Shown one piece after another: positions 1-9,740 of a DNA stretch of 64,000 nucleotides. The position numbers and the translations under genes were made by a program. Every line of letters starts with the position of its first letter. Positions within the stretch are counted from its first letter, which is position 1. Below the pieces are notes generated by a model. That model was not told where the DNA came from. It was given only the letters and a program-made list of their open reading frames with translations, and searched no databases. The stretch is from Pedobacter arcticus A12 (lineage in GTDB: Bacteria; Bacteroidota; Bacteroidia; Sphingobacteriales; Sphingobacteriaceae), in contig NZ_JH947126.1 of NCBI RefSeq assembly GCF_000302595.1, forward strand, positions 897,223-961,222, given 5' to 3'.

Positions 1-217
1 GATTGGATGCAGGTTCGCCCATTCCTTTGGGTTGTTCAGGCAACATGGCGGATATTTCTTTCAGCCTTGCTGGATCCAATGAATATGTTGACTTTATTCT
101 ATATTTATTAATCGGCGCTTTATTTGTCTCTTGTGCAGAAACATTACAAACAGAAAAATAAGCAATGGTTGCTACTCCAATTAATTTAGTTACCACGCGG
201 GTAGTTAATTGCCTCAT
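1..217 (-). CDS. N-terminus of an exported, probably heparinase II/III-like lyase (partial)
   Basis: The start codon (215-217) and 72 codons are visible; the rest lies beyond the left edge. The protein opens with a signal peptide ending near VSAQ, so it is exported. Residues around 57-68 read ISAMLPEQPKGMGEP, closely matching the stretch just before the catalytic toroid of the large heparinase-like protein at 446-4651 (ISAMIPLLPKGMGEP). I infer a second lyase of the same type. It has its own upstream region with the shared two-box promoter element (244-279), so it is probably the first gene of another PUL transcription unit. The family assignment rests on this short match and the context only. 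Confidence 0.6.
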   Translation of the reverse strand, partial: MRQLTTRVVTKLIGVATIAYFSVCNVSAQETNKAPINKYRIKSTYSLDPARLKEISAMLPEQPKGMGEPASN

Positions 218-243
218 AAATGGTTTTATTGGTTATTATTATT

Positions 244-279
244 CTGAATACACCGGAACTCCTATAATGGGTGAATGCT
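244..279 (-). promoter_or_regulatory. Two-box promoter-like element, copy 1 (candidate ECF sigma promoter)
   Basis: Read on the minus strand: AGCATTCACCC, 15 nt, GTGTATTCAG, then 26 nt to the start codon at 217. The same boxes with the same 15-nt gap occur at 6021-6056 and, slightly diverged, at 16030-16065, each 21-28 nt before a PUL gene. The spacing suits -35 and -10 boxes of an ECF sigma factor. Sigma recognition is inference. Confidence 0.6.
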
Positions 280-355
280 ATTCAGAATAATTTAAACGCA
301 GCTCGGGTCATAAATATCAACTTCTTTATATTTTAAAATATTTATAAGTATGTTT

Positions 356-401
356 CCATGTAGAGTCCACGTTTAAATATAAAAATGTGGACTCTACATG
401 G
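356..401 (-). terminator. Strong hairpin downstream of the large heparinase-like gene
   Basis: Perfect inverted repeat with 15-bp arms (356-370 and 387-401) around a 16-nt AT-rich loop, 44 bp past the stop codon of the gene at 446-4651. It is placed to end that transcript before the next unit begins. Confidence 0.7.
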
Positions 402-445
402 ATAAAAAGCAGACTTTCTATTGCTTCATATGGAAATTGGTACGA

Positions 446-3400
446 TTACTTTATAAATTTAATACTTGTCTGTTTGTTATCTTTTAACAGAGTTGCCACA
501 TACACACCTTTCGGAATAGAGGACGAATCAACATTAAACTGATTATAACCTGTTATTAACGTATAATTCCTATCTAATAAAATTTTACCAGAAACATCTG
601 TTATCCTCAAAGTAGCTGTCCCTTCCGATTGAGAGAATACCATAGCGTTTAAAAGTTCGGTAGCATCCATAAAGACAAAAAAGTCTTTATAATCACTCAT
701 TTTTATAGATAGCACCTCTGATTCTGTATAAATTCCGTCCGCGTCTTTCTGTCTTACCTTATAATAATTGGCCCCATTAAATGGATATTTATCTGTAAAA
801 ATATACTGAGAACTTTCAGAAGTGCCAGCTACCGCATCTATTTCACCAATGGGATGAAAGCCAGCAGAAGCATTCTCTGCTCTTAATATTTCATAAGCAT
901 CATCATGCTTTCCAGAGGTTGCTTCCCATTTTAAACTTACTTTCTCGTCTTCTCTTATGATAGAAAAGTTTTTAAAGAGGAATACCGGTGTATCTTGAGC
1001 AGCATCAAATTGTAAATTACTTAATCTCATTTCAGCAGAAATATTATTACTATTTCCTGTTTTACTGGTTTGACTGGTAAATACAAAACCATCAATTACT
1101 TCATCTGCGGGTAACTCATTGGCCAGAAAATTTGTAGAACCGATGTAGGTCAGCTGTTCATCATTTACCCAAATATGATAACTTCTTGCAGGAACAGCGT
1201 ATTCTGTTGCTCCTTTTATATATTTTTCGGATGCAGAAGAGTTGTTGCAATAAAATTCCATGTTATAGGTACCGCCTTTCTTAAAAAAACCAGAGTTAAT
1301 ATCAATAAAAGTGGTGGTTGCGGAAGCGTTGGCTTTATCTCTGAAAGAAAAAGTATATACTGCGGAGGCCATCAACCACCTAAAAGCAGCAAATATCTCT
1401 GGACGGCTGGCGGTTCCAGAACCAGTAATACCACTTGTACCGTTGATCTGGTTCGCAGCAAGCGTTGTACCTGCTGTTTTGCCGATTGCGAATTGCCAGT
1501 TTGCATCTGTAGTAGTACTATCATTAAATGTGAGTTTATAGCTTATTTTTGCTATCGCCGTAGCTACATCAATATCATACATCGCTAACTTGGCAACTTT
1601 CCCGCTATTAGAAGAAGCAAAACGTATTGCCGACCATTCGTTTGTTCCGGTAAGCCACCATTTACCCTTTCCTGCACCATCGGTGATTCCACCTAATCTC
1701 ACACTTCCAGATTCCGGATAAGGCATAAAACCCTTTACACCACCAAAAGTTGTTGTATTTACTATAGTTCCCTGTGTAAATGGTGCACCGCCTAATATCC
1801 CATCACCTGAATTTGTTCCCGAGTTATAATTCCATTGTGTAGTTGGCCGTAACCAATTTCCAGGGATGCCAGCAATGAAACCTGGCTTGCGAAATGTTAG
1901 TGTAATTTCCCCTGCAAGAATTGGTATGTTTAAAGCAATACCTAAACGTGTATATGGCAATCCTCCTTCTTCAGAGATTACTTCCGGAGTAATGGTAAAA
2001 GCACCCGGGACAGCAATGTAGACATAGATTTTCTCTTTCGTTCCTTGTAATTCTATACAGTTTGGAGCAATTAACTGCCAGACCGCTCTTGTGATTAATG
2101 CAGTTTCAAAAGTTTGGGCAGAGGTAAATTCAAAGTTATCTTTTACAGAAACGAAACCAGTATCGGTACGGTTATATGTAAAAGTTCTTTCCAACTTTAC
2201 CAATTGTGGCACCATGTAAGCCGATTTAATATCCATCACTAATTTATCTTCTGCAGTGGCAAAAACTGTATCTAACACTACTGCTTTGGCAAATGCTGAT
2301 GTGGTTTGCAGTTTCCCGGCAACAACAGGAACCGGATGCCCGTATGAATTGATAGTTTTATAGGTATATCGCTCGGAGTTAAAAGTTTTAGCAGTATAAG
2401 GGATTGCGCCCGGATCGCCAATCATCATTTCAGAACCGGACACCACACTAAAAGACCCTACATCATTATGGTTATGCTCCTCATCATTGTTTCCCCCTTT
2501 AAAAACCGCAGCCAGGTTTAAAGTTGTGTTTGCTGCTGGTCTTGAGGTTAACACACCTGCCACATTAAAATAAGAACGAATTCCTATCTGAGAAGATAAA
2601 GCTACCGTGTCCGGAATTAATGATGCAGAATTTGGAAATCCCCACATGATGTCCACAAGCTGAGTACTCGTATTTCCTGTAAAAGTATAGCTATCATATC
2701 TCTTCAAACCCATTCCTAAATTCTTATTTACATAATATAGTAAAGAAGAACTCGGCCCGGTGCCTATAGTACAATCGGCTATTGTGGGGTAAACGTTATT
2801 GATTATTTCACTATTTGGCGCATACTCTGCAATTTTCCTGATCTTTGGACTGTCGAATAAATCAACGTGACCAGAGGTTGCCTGCAAAAGCTGTTCTCTT
2901 AAAATGATATAGCGCCCAAAGCCATAATTATAGTAAGAAAGACCTTCTGTGCAATACCCGTCATTTAAAAATCCAGCAACGCCGTTGTTGGAATAGCGTT
3001 CGCCAATTGCTACGTACGCTGCCCGCTCTATAGGTGCAGGTATAACTGCTAAAGCGGCGCTTACTACTCCAGATATACATACCGGATTATGATTACCTGC
3101 ACTTTTAAGATCACCAAATTCGCCATACGCATTAGCTGTATTTATAGCACTCATCGTAGGATTAAAAATCCTGGTATACAGCGCATTTTTTATCTTCTGA
3201 CGCATTAAAGTATCCAGTTTATCATCTAAAAGATAATAAGTCTGTCCTAAAGTTTGTGCGTAATCCGCCGCACATAATGCAATTGTATATCGTGTACCAT
3301 TAAAGTTATGCTTTGAGCGGTCTTCGCTGGGGAAATTCCATGACTTTTGACCAATAATATCATTGATCGCTTGGTTAATGGCCGGTATATAGGTACCATC

Positions 3401-4651
3401 ATTATAAAAACACTCGGCAAACACAAGTGCCGCTAAAACATAGCGTCTTTTAGCCATGATGGTTTTGGCGGTTTGCGAATCACCTTCTGTCCAATAAGCC
3501 AAATAAATGGAATCTGTAATAGCCGGCAAGGGTTGCGTCAGCGCAAGATTCGCTTCGTTTATCAGTGTCTGAAATTTTCCAGAGGCTAGCAAAGCATTCC
3601 ATGTTGTCCTTTCGTGATAAGGCTCTCCCATTCCTTTGGGAAGCAAAGGAATCATTGCGGAAATTACACTTACTCTAGCAGAATCTAAAACTACTATGGG
3701 TAAAATAGAATCTGCTGGAGTTACTTCTTCTTCGTCAAACCCTAAAGGACTTTCTACATGATTGATAGAAAGATTACCCAATAACAGTTCTGATGAACCG
3801 GCCGGTGTACTGGTAGCGCCTTGGAAAGCAATCCCGTCTAATGTCTGATTCTCTCCAAGCTGCATTCCCGGAAAATCATGCGAAACAGCATCACTCAACC
3901 TTATTCCATTTGCCCAAATATGATAATAATGAGCTGGTATAGAATAAGTTACTGAATCTCTTATATAATCCTGAACGATGGAAGAATTATTATAATAAAA
4001 CTCCATATCATAGATACTGCCTTTACTAAAGGTTATTCCAGTAATTGGCACCTCAATCACTACAGTGGCATCATTACTGGTCTTTAGCGTATAAGTAAAA
4101 TTTAAATTTGTTCCGGCAGTAAGTAAATTCCAACGTACCGTTGAAAAAATTGTAGGGAAACTGGTTACAGATGTAGCAGCAGGCAAGCCTGCTGTATTTC
4201 TGATATGAGTAGTGCCTTTTCCGATAGCCAGCCTCCAATCCAGCGCTGTTGCTGAATTAACATTAAACTCCATTTTACAGAAAAAACTGGCTACGGAAGT
4301 CGCGTTTTCGATATTATAGGCAGAGAGTTTAGAGACTTTACCTGCACTGGAGGAGACATATCTTAATTTTGGAGCAGACGCAGTACCCAATAAATACCAT
4401 TTGCCTGTACCGCTGCCAACGTTTACCAAGCTTACACTTCCTGATGGAGGATAAGGCATAAATCCCCGTACAGATGGACTGGTTGTGGTGTTTATGGCAT
4501 CGGTGGTATATCCGGAATCTCCTAAAAGTCCTGTACCCGTATTAGTTCCTAAATCGTATGTCCAATTATTGCTTGCTTTTGTCCAAATACCCTGACCATA
4601 TAAAAAACTAAAAGAAAGCCAAAAACTTGCAAAAAGTAGAATTCTTTTCAT
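446..4651 (-). CDS. Giant T9SS-secreted heparinase II/III-like polysaccharide lyase
   Basis: 1401 aa. A signal peptide (about 1-20) is followed by a beta-sandwich-like module (about 22-305), an alpha-toroid region (about 315-640) and a heparinase II/III-like C-terminal domain (about 690-925) with the motif DEEHNHNDVGSFSV near residue 722; the histidines and asparagine there fit the family. A second copy of the first module follows at about 929-1217 (both contain GFMPYP and SGSV), then an Fn3-like stretch (about 1225-1320) and a C-terminal sorting domain ending GVYVATLLKDNKQTSIKFIK, typical of T9SS type A signals. It should cleave an acidic polysaccharide by beta-elimination outside the cell. 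It lies 57 bp behind the pyruvyl transferase-like gene, probably in one transcript. Exact PL family and substrate are not determinable from sequence alone. Confidence 0.8.
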   Translation of the reverse strand: MKRILLFASFWLSFSFLYGQGIWTKASNNWTYDLGTNTGTGLLGDSGYTTDAINTTTSPSVRGFMPYPPSGSVSLVNVGSGTGKWYLLGTASAPKLRYVSSSAGKVSKLSAYNIENATSVASFFCKMEFNVNSATALDWRLAIGKGTTHIRNTAGLPAATSVTSFPTIFSTVRWNLLTAGTNLNFTYTLKTSNDATVVIEVPITGITFSKGSIYDMEFYYNNSSIVQDYIRDSVTYSIPAHYYHIWANGIRLSDAVSHDFPGMQLGENQTLDGIAFQGATSTPAGSSELLLGNLSINHVESPLGFDEEEVTPADSILPIVVLDSARVSVISAMIPLLPKGMGEPYHERTTWNALLASGKFQTLINEANLALTQPLPAITDSIYLAYWTEGDSQTAKTIMAKRRYVLAALVFAECFYNDGTYIPAINQAINDIIGQKSWNFPSEDRSKHNFNGTRYTIALCAADYAQTLGQTYYLLDDKLDTLMRQKIKNALYTRIFNPTMSAINTANAYGEFGDLKSAGNHNPVCISGVVSAALAVIPAPIERAAYVAIGERYSNNGVAGFLNDGYCTEGLSYYNYGFGRYIILREQLLQATSGHVDLFDSPKIRKIAEYAPNSEIINNVYPTIADCTIGTGPSSSLLYYVNKNLGMGLKRYDSYTFTGNTSTQLVDIMWGFPNSASLIPDTVALSSQIGIRSYFNVAGVLTSRPAANTTLNLAAVFKGGNNDEEHNHNDVGSFSVVSGSEMMIGDPGAIPYTAKTFNSERYTYKTINSYGHPVPVVAGKLQTTSAFAKAVVLDTVFATAEDKLVMDIKSAYMVPQLVKLERTFTYNRTDTGFVSVKDNFEFTSAQTFETALITRAVWQLIAPNCIELQGTKEKIYVYIAVPGAFTITPEVISEEGGLPYTRLGIALNIPILAGEITLTFRKPGFIAGIPGNWLRPTTQWNYNSGTNSGDGILGGAPFTQGTIVNTTTFGGVKGFMPYPESGSVRLGGITDGAGKGKWWLTGTNEWSAIRFASSNSGKVAKLAMYDIDVATAIAKISYKLTFNDSTTTDANWQFAIGKTAGTTLAANQINGTSGITGSGTASRPEIFAAFRWLMASAVYTFSFRDKANASATTTFIDINSGFFKKGGTYNMEFYCNNSSASEKYIKGATEYAVPARSYHIWVNDEQLTYIGSTNFLANELPADEVIDGFVFTSQTSKTGNSNNISAEMRLSNLQFDAAQDTPVFLFKNFSIIREDEKVSLKWEATSGKHDDAYEILRAENASAGFHPIGEIDAVAGTSESSQYIFTDKYPFNGANYYKVRQKDADGIYTESEVLSIKMSDYKDFFVFMDATELLNAMVFSQSEGTATLRITDVSGKILLDRNYTLITGYNQFNVDSSSIPKGVYVATLLKDNKQTSIKFIK

Positions 4652-4708
4652 AAAAAAATTTAATTTAAAAAAGCAGAGTAGCGCTCCTTATCAAAAGCGT
4701 ACCAATAT

Positions 4709-5992
4709 TTAGCTGTTCATGAGTACATTTTCAATTGTACTCATGGTGTTTTTCTGTACTTGCTGTAAATAAGCTCTGGTTTTATCAAGCTTTGCTAAAG
4801 CCTGGGGGTAATTATGGTGTATCTCCAAAACTTTATTTATGATTTGGGAGGCGGGAGTTTCGTCAATTTCGAAATACCAATCGGCTAATCCAATATCTCT
4901 CCACATTTGGCCTTTACGGGTATCTGTTGGGTGCTTGATATGAATAGCCGGAACTCTTTCTGCAACAGCAATAATGGTAGAGTGAATTTCTAAGCTAACT
5001 ACTGCTCTGGATCTAGCGTAAACTGATGCAGCTTCATCCGTCAACCAAAAACTATCTCGCCAAACTACATTCTTCTTAATTTCATCAGACAGAGGGTCTA
5101 CAATAGTTTCTTTTGCTAACTCTACCTGAAAAGCTACTTCGGGGCAAGCAAGTACCTTCAATCCTGTTTCTTCTACCCAAGAAGTTATAATTGCTCTTAG
5201 CTTAATAGCATCTGCTTCTTTATATTTTAAAGAAACTTCATACTTCCATTTCTCCTCTTCAGAAGGAACATAACCTTTCATTTTCCAGTTAGGGGTATAC
5301 CGTAACCGGGGAATTACACAAATAAATTTGCCTTTTTCAAGTCCAACCGACTCGAGATATTCTTCTGCTTTTTTATCATTATGGAGATTTATCCCAAAGG
5401 TAGAATCGGGACCAAATTCCTGTACGGGGCATTTAAGATTCAAACTTTTCACATATTTTAGAGACTCTGTATCTCTGAAATAGAAAAAAGAGGCATGGTT
5501 AAATAAGTCCTGTAGTTCTGGACTTAGCTCTTGAACGGTATCTCCATAAACACCAAAAGGTTTTTTAGTAGTCTTCCACCACGATCTCAAATCGGTACTT
5601 TTCTCGTAATACCATCCAGAACCGTAAATCATAAGGTGACACTCATCAAAAGCTTTTTGCAGCTCTATAGTATCAGGTTTTCCTTTACCCAAATCAAAAC
5701 GACCATTAACAATCTTTAATTCAGGGTATGTTTTTTTAATTAATTCCTCAACACCATTATCTATTAGAACCGGCCAAAGAACGATTTCTACATCAGGAAT
5801 ATATTTGATAAACAGTTCCATAATACCAAAAACATGGGCTATATCTCCGATATTTATAGTTTGCCAACAATTTCTTAAAAGAATTTTCTTTTTCCCCTTC
5901 TCAAGGGCAAGTACATGAATAGCAGGCATCAACATAGATAAAGTTGCTAAATAAGATGCTTGTCTGATAAAGCTGCGTCGTTTTTCCAGCAT
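4709..5992 (-). CDS. Exported polysaccharide pyruvyl transferase-family protein
   Basis: 427 aa. The N-terminus MLEKRRSFIRQ followed by a hydrophobic stretch looks like a twin-arginine (Tat) signal, and cleavage would fall near VLA at 27-29. After it, ILLRNCWQTINIGDIAH (about 36-52) resembles the start of the polysaccharide pyruvyl transferase fold (PF04230), with further family-like stretches such as GDTVQELSPEL and the C-terminal SLEIHSTIIAVAERVPAIHI. Known members transfer ketal pyruvate to sugars, normally in the cytoplasm. An exported member inside a degradation locus is unusual, so its role here is unknown; it could act on pyruvylated or otherwise decorated glycan. It leads a short transcription unit with the shared promoter element 28 bp upstream. 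Confidence 0.75.
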   Translation of the reverse strand: MLEKRRSFIRQASYLATLSMLMPAIHVLALEKGKKKILLRNCWQTINIGDIAHVFGIMELFIKYIPDVEIVLWPVLIDNGVEELIKKTYPELKIVNGRFDLGKGKPDTIELQKAFDECHLMIYGSGWYYEKSTDLRSWWKTTKKPFGVYGDTVQELSPELQDLFNHASFFYFRDTESLKYVKSLNLKCPVQEFGPDSTFGINLHNDKKAEEYLESVGLEKGKFICVIPRLRYTPNWKMKGYVPSEEEKWKYEVSLKYKEADAIKLRAIITSWVEETGLKVLACPEVAFQVELAKETIVDPLSDEIKKNVVWRDSFWLTDEAASVYARSRAVVSLEIHSTIIAVAERVPAIHIKHPTDTRKGQMWRDIGLADWYFEIDETPASQIINKVLEIHHNYPQALAKLDKTRAYLQQVQKNTMSTIENVLMNS

Positions 5993-6020
5993 AATTATTT
6001 GGTCTTATAAATGGCTTATA

Positions 6021-6056
6021 CTGAATACACTATTCTGGAATAAGAGGGTGAATGCT
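6021..6056 (-). promoter_or_regulatory. Two-box promoter-like element, copy 2
   Basis: Identical boxes to copy 1 (AGCATTCACCC and GTGTATTCAG on the minus strand), with the same 15-nt gap but an unrelated spacer sequence. It lies 28 nt before the pyruvyl transferase-like gene. Conservation of boxes and spacing but not of the spacer is what a sigma-factor site would show. Confidence 0.65.
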
Positions 6057-6111
6057 CAAACAACTTAATTTAAAATTGATAAAGCACCAGACATACTGAA
6101 TAAAATATTTC

Positions 6112-8496
6112 CTATTTTTTCTTTGAAAACTCTACCGCTACAGTTCTTCCCTGCAAGTTTTTCATATCTACAGATAATTTTATTACAGGGCTAATTTGTT
6201 TGATGGTAATATGAGGATCTTTCTTAAGTACTTCTAAAGCGTCACAGTGAATTTCTAACTCCGTATAACTTTCATTTTTCATCGTCGGGTCTGAAAGAGA
6301 AATAATGATACGATTTGATTCTTCTAACACCATTACTGCGGTCTTTTTATTAACTGTTAAATAAGGTTGTCCACCTACAATAGCTATAGTTTGAATACTA
6401 TCTGTCCAAAAATTGGCGGCTAATAAATTAAGTTTATTGTCTCTTACAGCCTGTACACTTGAAGTATTTTCCAAAATTTCTATTTCGGGATTGCGGTTAT
6501 ATTGTTTTACCCTAGTCTGAGAAAAACCGGGTAACAACGCATAGGAGTACGTATTTTCTGCGCTGTTAGTATCTTCTACAGGGCTACCATGGTCTTTCCA
6601 GAGGGTTACATAATTATTATTTATTTCCTTATCAGAATTTACAGGCCTTAAATCTTTCCATGAACCTGTTTGAACCTTTCTTTCGATATTTAATTCTGCT
6701 CCACCCGGGAAATAATAACCAACATCCGAAGCTGGAACATTTCCTTCTAAATGTGCCCATTGAATACCGCTTCGTTTATGTACATTAAAAAGTTGTGGCA
6801 TCACCTCCCCATTTATCGTAAAAATATTCGTGTTCTTCTTACTTAATCTACGCTGTTCGATAGTAGTCACTACATTTTGTTTATCCTTATAAGTGATGCC
6901 TGCACCAAGTGCAACAATTTCGTTATCAAACATAAACCATGATTTTTTAGCAGATAAAGAACTTTCAAAAGGAGCTAGATGCATTCCTGTAACTCCGTAT
7001 TTATCTTGCATAGAGGCACCACCAACCCAATCTATACCATTTGTCTTATTCTGAACTGCTTTACTGTTATCTACTATTGTTGTGCCTGGTAAACGCTGAT
7101 AATTTATAGTAGGCCAAAAATGATCTTCAAATTGTTTTTGATCTGCGGTATATAAGTAAGTCATCCCATCTGAAGTGTGCCATCCTTTAAGGTTTTCTTC
7201 ATTGATGGATTCAAAATTATAAATACGTGATGAATGCATGCTTACCGCAAAAGCATAATTTAATGTGTGCTGTACTGCCCTATCCATATTAGCAAACTGT
7301 TTATAAAGAAGCTGATTGCTTAAAATAGGGATACTTTTATCTTCAACAATGGCTTTTACCATCCTAATCATCGTGATGGAAGATAATATAGAATAGTAAT
7401 TTGAAACCGAGTTATCTTCCATCACGAAAGTCTTCACTAACGACTTTATTTTTGCTGTATGCTGAGGAGGGGCTGTATTTGCTAATAATACCATTGCTTC
7501 TATAACAGAACGGCCTTTCCTATGTTCAGAAACATTACTCCTGGAAATTTCACGTCCCATACTCATACTCATCATTCCTCCTTTATAAATCAGAGGAACA
7601 AATGAGTCGTAAACCCAGTGGTAAACGTTTTCACTCGATGGAACAGCTTTTATAGATGGTAGGAGGTACATAAGTTCGGCCAGCGAGCCTAATAAAGCTG
7701 CGCCATACCCTCCTGCATAAGGATGTTTGTTATGCTGAATAAAAGATCCGTCGTTATAAAAACCGTCGCCCGTTTTAACATATTCAAAAACCTCTTTTAT
7801 TGCGTCACGAGCATATTTTATTTTTGTGGTGTTTCCGGAAAGAATGCCATTCAATATGATAATTCTGCTTACCCACAATAAATTAGCACCTGTATAATTG
7901 CTTACACTTGGTGTACTGTAACTTATGGTCTTAAGATAATTCTCTCGTTGCTTAACACTCAGCTTGTCATACATCATTACCATGATGTTGCATAACCTAT
8001 CAGGACTACCTATACGATAATCCCACCAATTATTATGTCCTCCAGATTTAGGGATGGCCATACGCTCGTTAAATTTATTTGCATATAGCCAGTCCAGTGC
8101 ATTAATAATGTCATTTCTTAAGTTTTCATCTTGATATACCGCTGTGCCTTGCATGGTAAAACCAGTAGTCATTGAAAGTAGCCTGGTATAACAAGTTGTG
8201 ATATCTGCAGATGTTTCAAATTTCAAATCTTTCCAAAGGGTTTTTCTGTTCAAAGTATCACTTACAAATCCTTTTTTCCATGTATTTAAAGCATTTTGAC
8301 TTATCAATTCTATTTTAGATTTTATTAAGGGGTCTTTTAAAGTGTAAGCTCCACCTGTTATAAAATCATAGCATCGTTTTCTTAAAGAGTCTGTATTAAT
8401 ATCATCATTAAAGCTTAACTGTTGTGCAAAGCTATTGCTTGCTGTCAGCATAAAAACAACTGCCAGAATTAGCATTTTTATAATTTTCATCTTCAA
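6112..8496 (-). CDS. Polysaccharide lyase family 8 (chondroitin AC / hyaluronan / xanthan lyase type)
   Basis: 794 aa with a signal peptide ending at SFAQ (about 24-25). The catalytic residues of PL8 are visible with family spacing: Asn in GGHNNWWDY (155/156), H255 and Y264 in SFIQHNKHPYAGGYG (nine apart, as in chondroitinase AC), and R315/R319 in GREISR. The later beta-sandwich part carries LWKDHGSPVEDT, also typical. It cleaves uronic acid linkages by beta-elimination and leaves a 4,5-unsaturated uronate, the substrate of the GH88 enzyme encoded 10 bp upstream in the same operon. The polymer cannot be fixed from sequence; chondroitin/hyaluronan and xanthan lyases share this fold. Confidence 0.92.
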   Translation of the reverse strand: MKMKIIKMLILAVVFMLTASNSFAQQLSFNDDINTDSLRKRCYDFITGGAYTLKDPLIKSKIELISQNALNTWKKGFVSDTLNRKTLWKDLKFETSADITTCYTRLLSMTTGFTMQGTAVYQDENLRNDIINALDWLYANKFNERMAIPKSGGHNNWWDYRIGSPDRLCNIMVMMYDKLSVKQRENYLKTISYSTPSVSNYTGANLLWVSRIIILNGILSGNTTKIKYARDAIKEVFEYVKTGDGFYNDGSFIQHNKHPYAGGYGAALLGSLAELMYLLPSIKAVPSSENVYHWVYDSFVPLIYKGGMMSMSMGREISRSNVSEHRKGRSVIEAMVLLANTAPPQHTAKIKSLVKTFVMEDNSVSNYYSILSSITMIRMVKAIVEDKSIPILSNQLLYKQFANMDRAVQHTLNYAFAVSMHSSRIYNFESINEENLKGWHTSDGMTYLYTADQKQFEDHFWPTINYQRLPGTTIVDNSKAVQNKTNGIDWVGGASMQDKYGVTGMHLAPFESSLSAKKSWFMFDNEIVALGAGITYKDKQNVVTTIEQRRLSKKNTNIFTINGEVMPQLFNVHKRSGIQWAHLEGNVPASDVGYYFPGGAELNIERKVQTGSWKDLRPVNSDKEINNNYVTLWKDHGSPVEDTNSAENTYSYALLPGFSQTRVKQYNRNPEIEILENTSSVQAVRDNKLNLLAANFWTDSIQTIAIVGGQPYLTVNKKTAVMVLEESNRIIISLSDPTMKNESYTELEIHCDALEVLKKDPHITIKQISPVIKLSVDMKNLQGRTVAVEFSKKK

Positions 8497-8506
8497 GATT
8501 TACTAA

Positions 8507-9700
8507 TTACTTTATTAGATTTTTATACCTTAATAATGCCTCTGTATAATAATAATCGGCATAGGTTAAAGGAACATCTATTTCAGATTTATGCGGCATG
8601 CTTCCTACGCTATGTTTTAATAAAAAACCGCCATTTGTACCTACTACCGCTTTATATTCTTTAGTTGACAGTGTTTTTATAATTTGCCTAGCTACTCCCA
8701 AATATTTCTTAGAGACATTTCCTTTGTTATACCCTGCCAGTTCTATTAATGCTGATGCTATTAAAGATCCAGCAGAAGCATCTCTTAGTGCATTTGGAAC
8801 CTCTGGAGCATTAAAATCCCAATAAGGAATTTTATCTGCTGGCAAATTGGGATGATTTAAAATAAAGTTGGCTATGTTATTTGCGAAATCAAGGTACTTT
8901 TTATCTTTTGTCTCACGATACATGGTAGTATAACCATATAATGCCCAACCCTGCCCTCTTGCCCATGAAGACTCATCTGCAACACCCTGATGAGTGCGTT
9001 TAACATTGGTTTCTCCTGTCTCTGGATTGTAATCTACCAAATGGTACGAGCTATAATCTGGGCGAAAATGATTTTTCATGGTTACATCAGCATGCGAAAC
9101 GGCAATTTTATAATAAGAAGAATCTCCAGTTATTTTTGTTGCATAAAACAATAATTCAAGATTCATCATATTATCAATAATCACTAAAAATTCTGATGAC
9201 TTTTTTGAATCCCACGAGCGAATACAGCCTACTCTTGGGTCGAAACGATCACTTAAAGATTTTGCGCTATTTATTAAAATTTGTTTATACTTTTCGTTAG
9301 CCTTTAAACGATTGGCATGGCCAAAGCTACAATACATCATAAAACCAAGATCGTGTGTGGTTTTATTATATTGTTCTTTTTCCAGTAGCTTAAGTCTTCT
9401 TATAGCTTCATTATATAAAACAGTATCTTTACTATTTTCATATAAATAAAGCAATGTCCCTGGGTAAAAACCGCTACACCACCAGGCGGACCCGCTAGTT
9501 ACTAGTTTACCTTTTTCATCAAGTGTTCTAGGTAACTCATTTAGCGGAATCTGAGTTTTAAAAAATTTATATTGAGCATCCGCATCTTTAAAATCTTCAT
9601 TTATTAGATTTAATAATCCTTTATTTGATGAATTATCTTCTTGAGCGTTGCTAGAGTTTACTGCTAATAAAGCAATAAAAAACAAATAGTACCTGATCAT
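8507..9700 (-). CDS. GH88 unsaturated glucuronyl hydrolase
   Basis: 397 aa, signal peptide about 1-20 (ending NAQ). It removes the unsaturated uronic acid that lyases leave on oligosaccharide ends, by hydration of the double bond. Two aspartates fit the known catalytic pair: D117 in HDLGFMMYCSFG and D176 in IIDNMMNLELL. Other GH88 signatures are SAWWCSGFYPG (71-81) and ADESSWARGQGWALYGY. The signal peptide suggests periplasmic action on oligosaccharides imported by SusC/SusD. It lies between the DUF5017 lipoprotein (40 bp) and PL8 (10 bp) genes, consistent with one operon. Confidence 0.93.
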   Translation of the reverse strand: MIRYYLFFIALLAVNSSNAQEDNSSNKGLLNLINEDFKDADAQYKFFKTQIPLNELPRTLDEKGKLVTSGSAWWCSGFYPGTLLYLYENSKDTVLYNEAIRRLKLLEKEQYNKTTHDLGFMMYCSFGHANRLKANEKYKQILINSAKSLSDRFDPRVGCIRSWDSKKSSEFLVIIDNMMNLELLFYATKITGDSSYYKIAVSHADVTMKNHFRPDYSSYHLVDYNPETGETNVKRTHQGVADESSWARGQGWALYGYTTMYRETKDKKYLDFANNIANFILNHPNLPADKIPYWDFNAPEVPNALRDASAGSLIASALIELAGYNKGNVSKKYLGVARQIIKTLSTKEYKAVVGTNGGFLLKHSVGSMPHKSEIDVPLTYADYYYTEALLRYKNLIK

Positions 9701-9740
9701 ATTATTATAATCTGTGTTTTCTTTTTTTTTAATAATATTA

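Noticed and set aside
1175-1588. Reading frames of 137 and 76 codons on the plus strand
   Set aside because: They lie wholly inside the large heparinase-like gene on the other strand and show low-complexity, cysteine-rich composition without any family motif.
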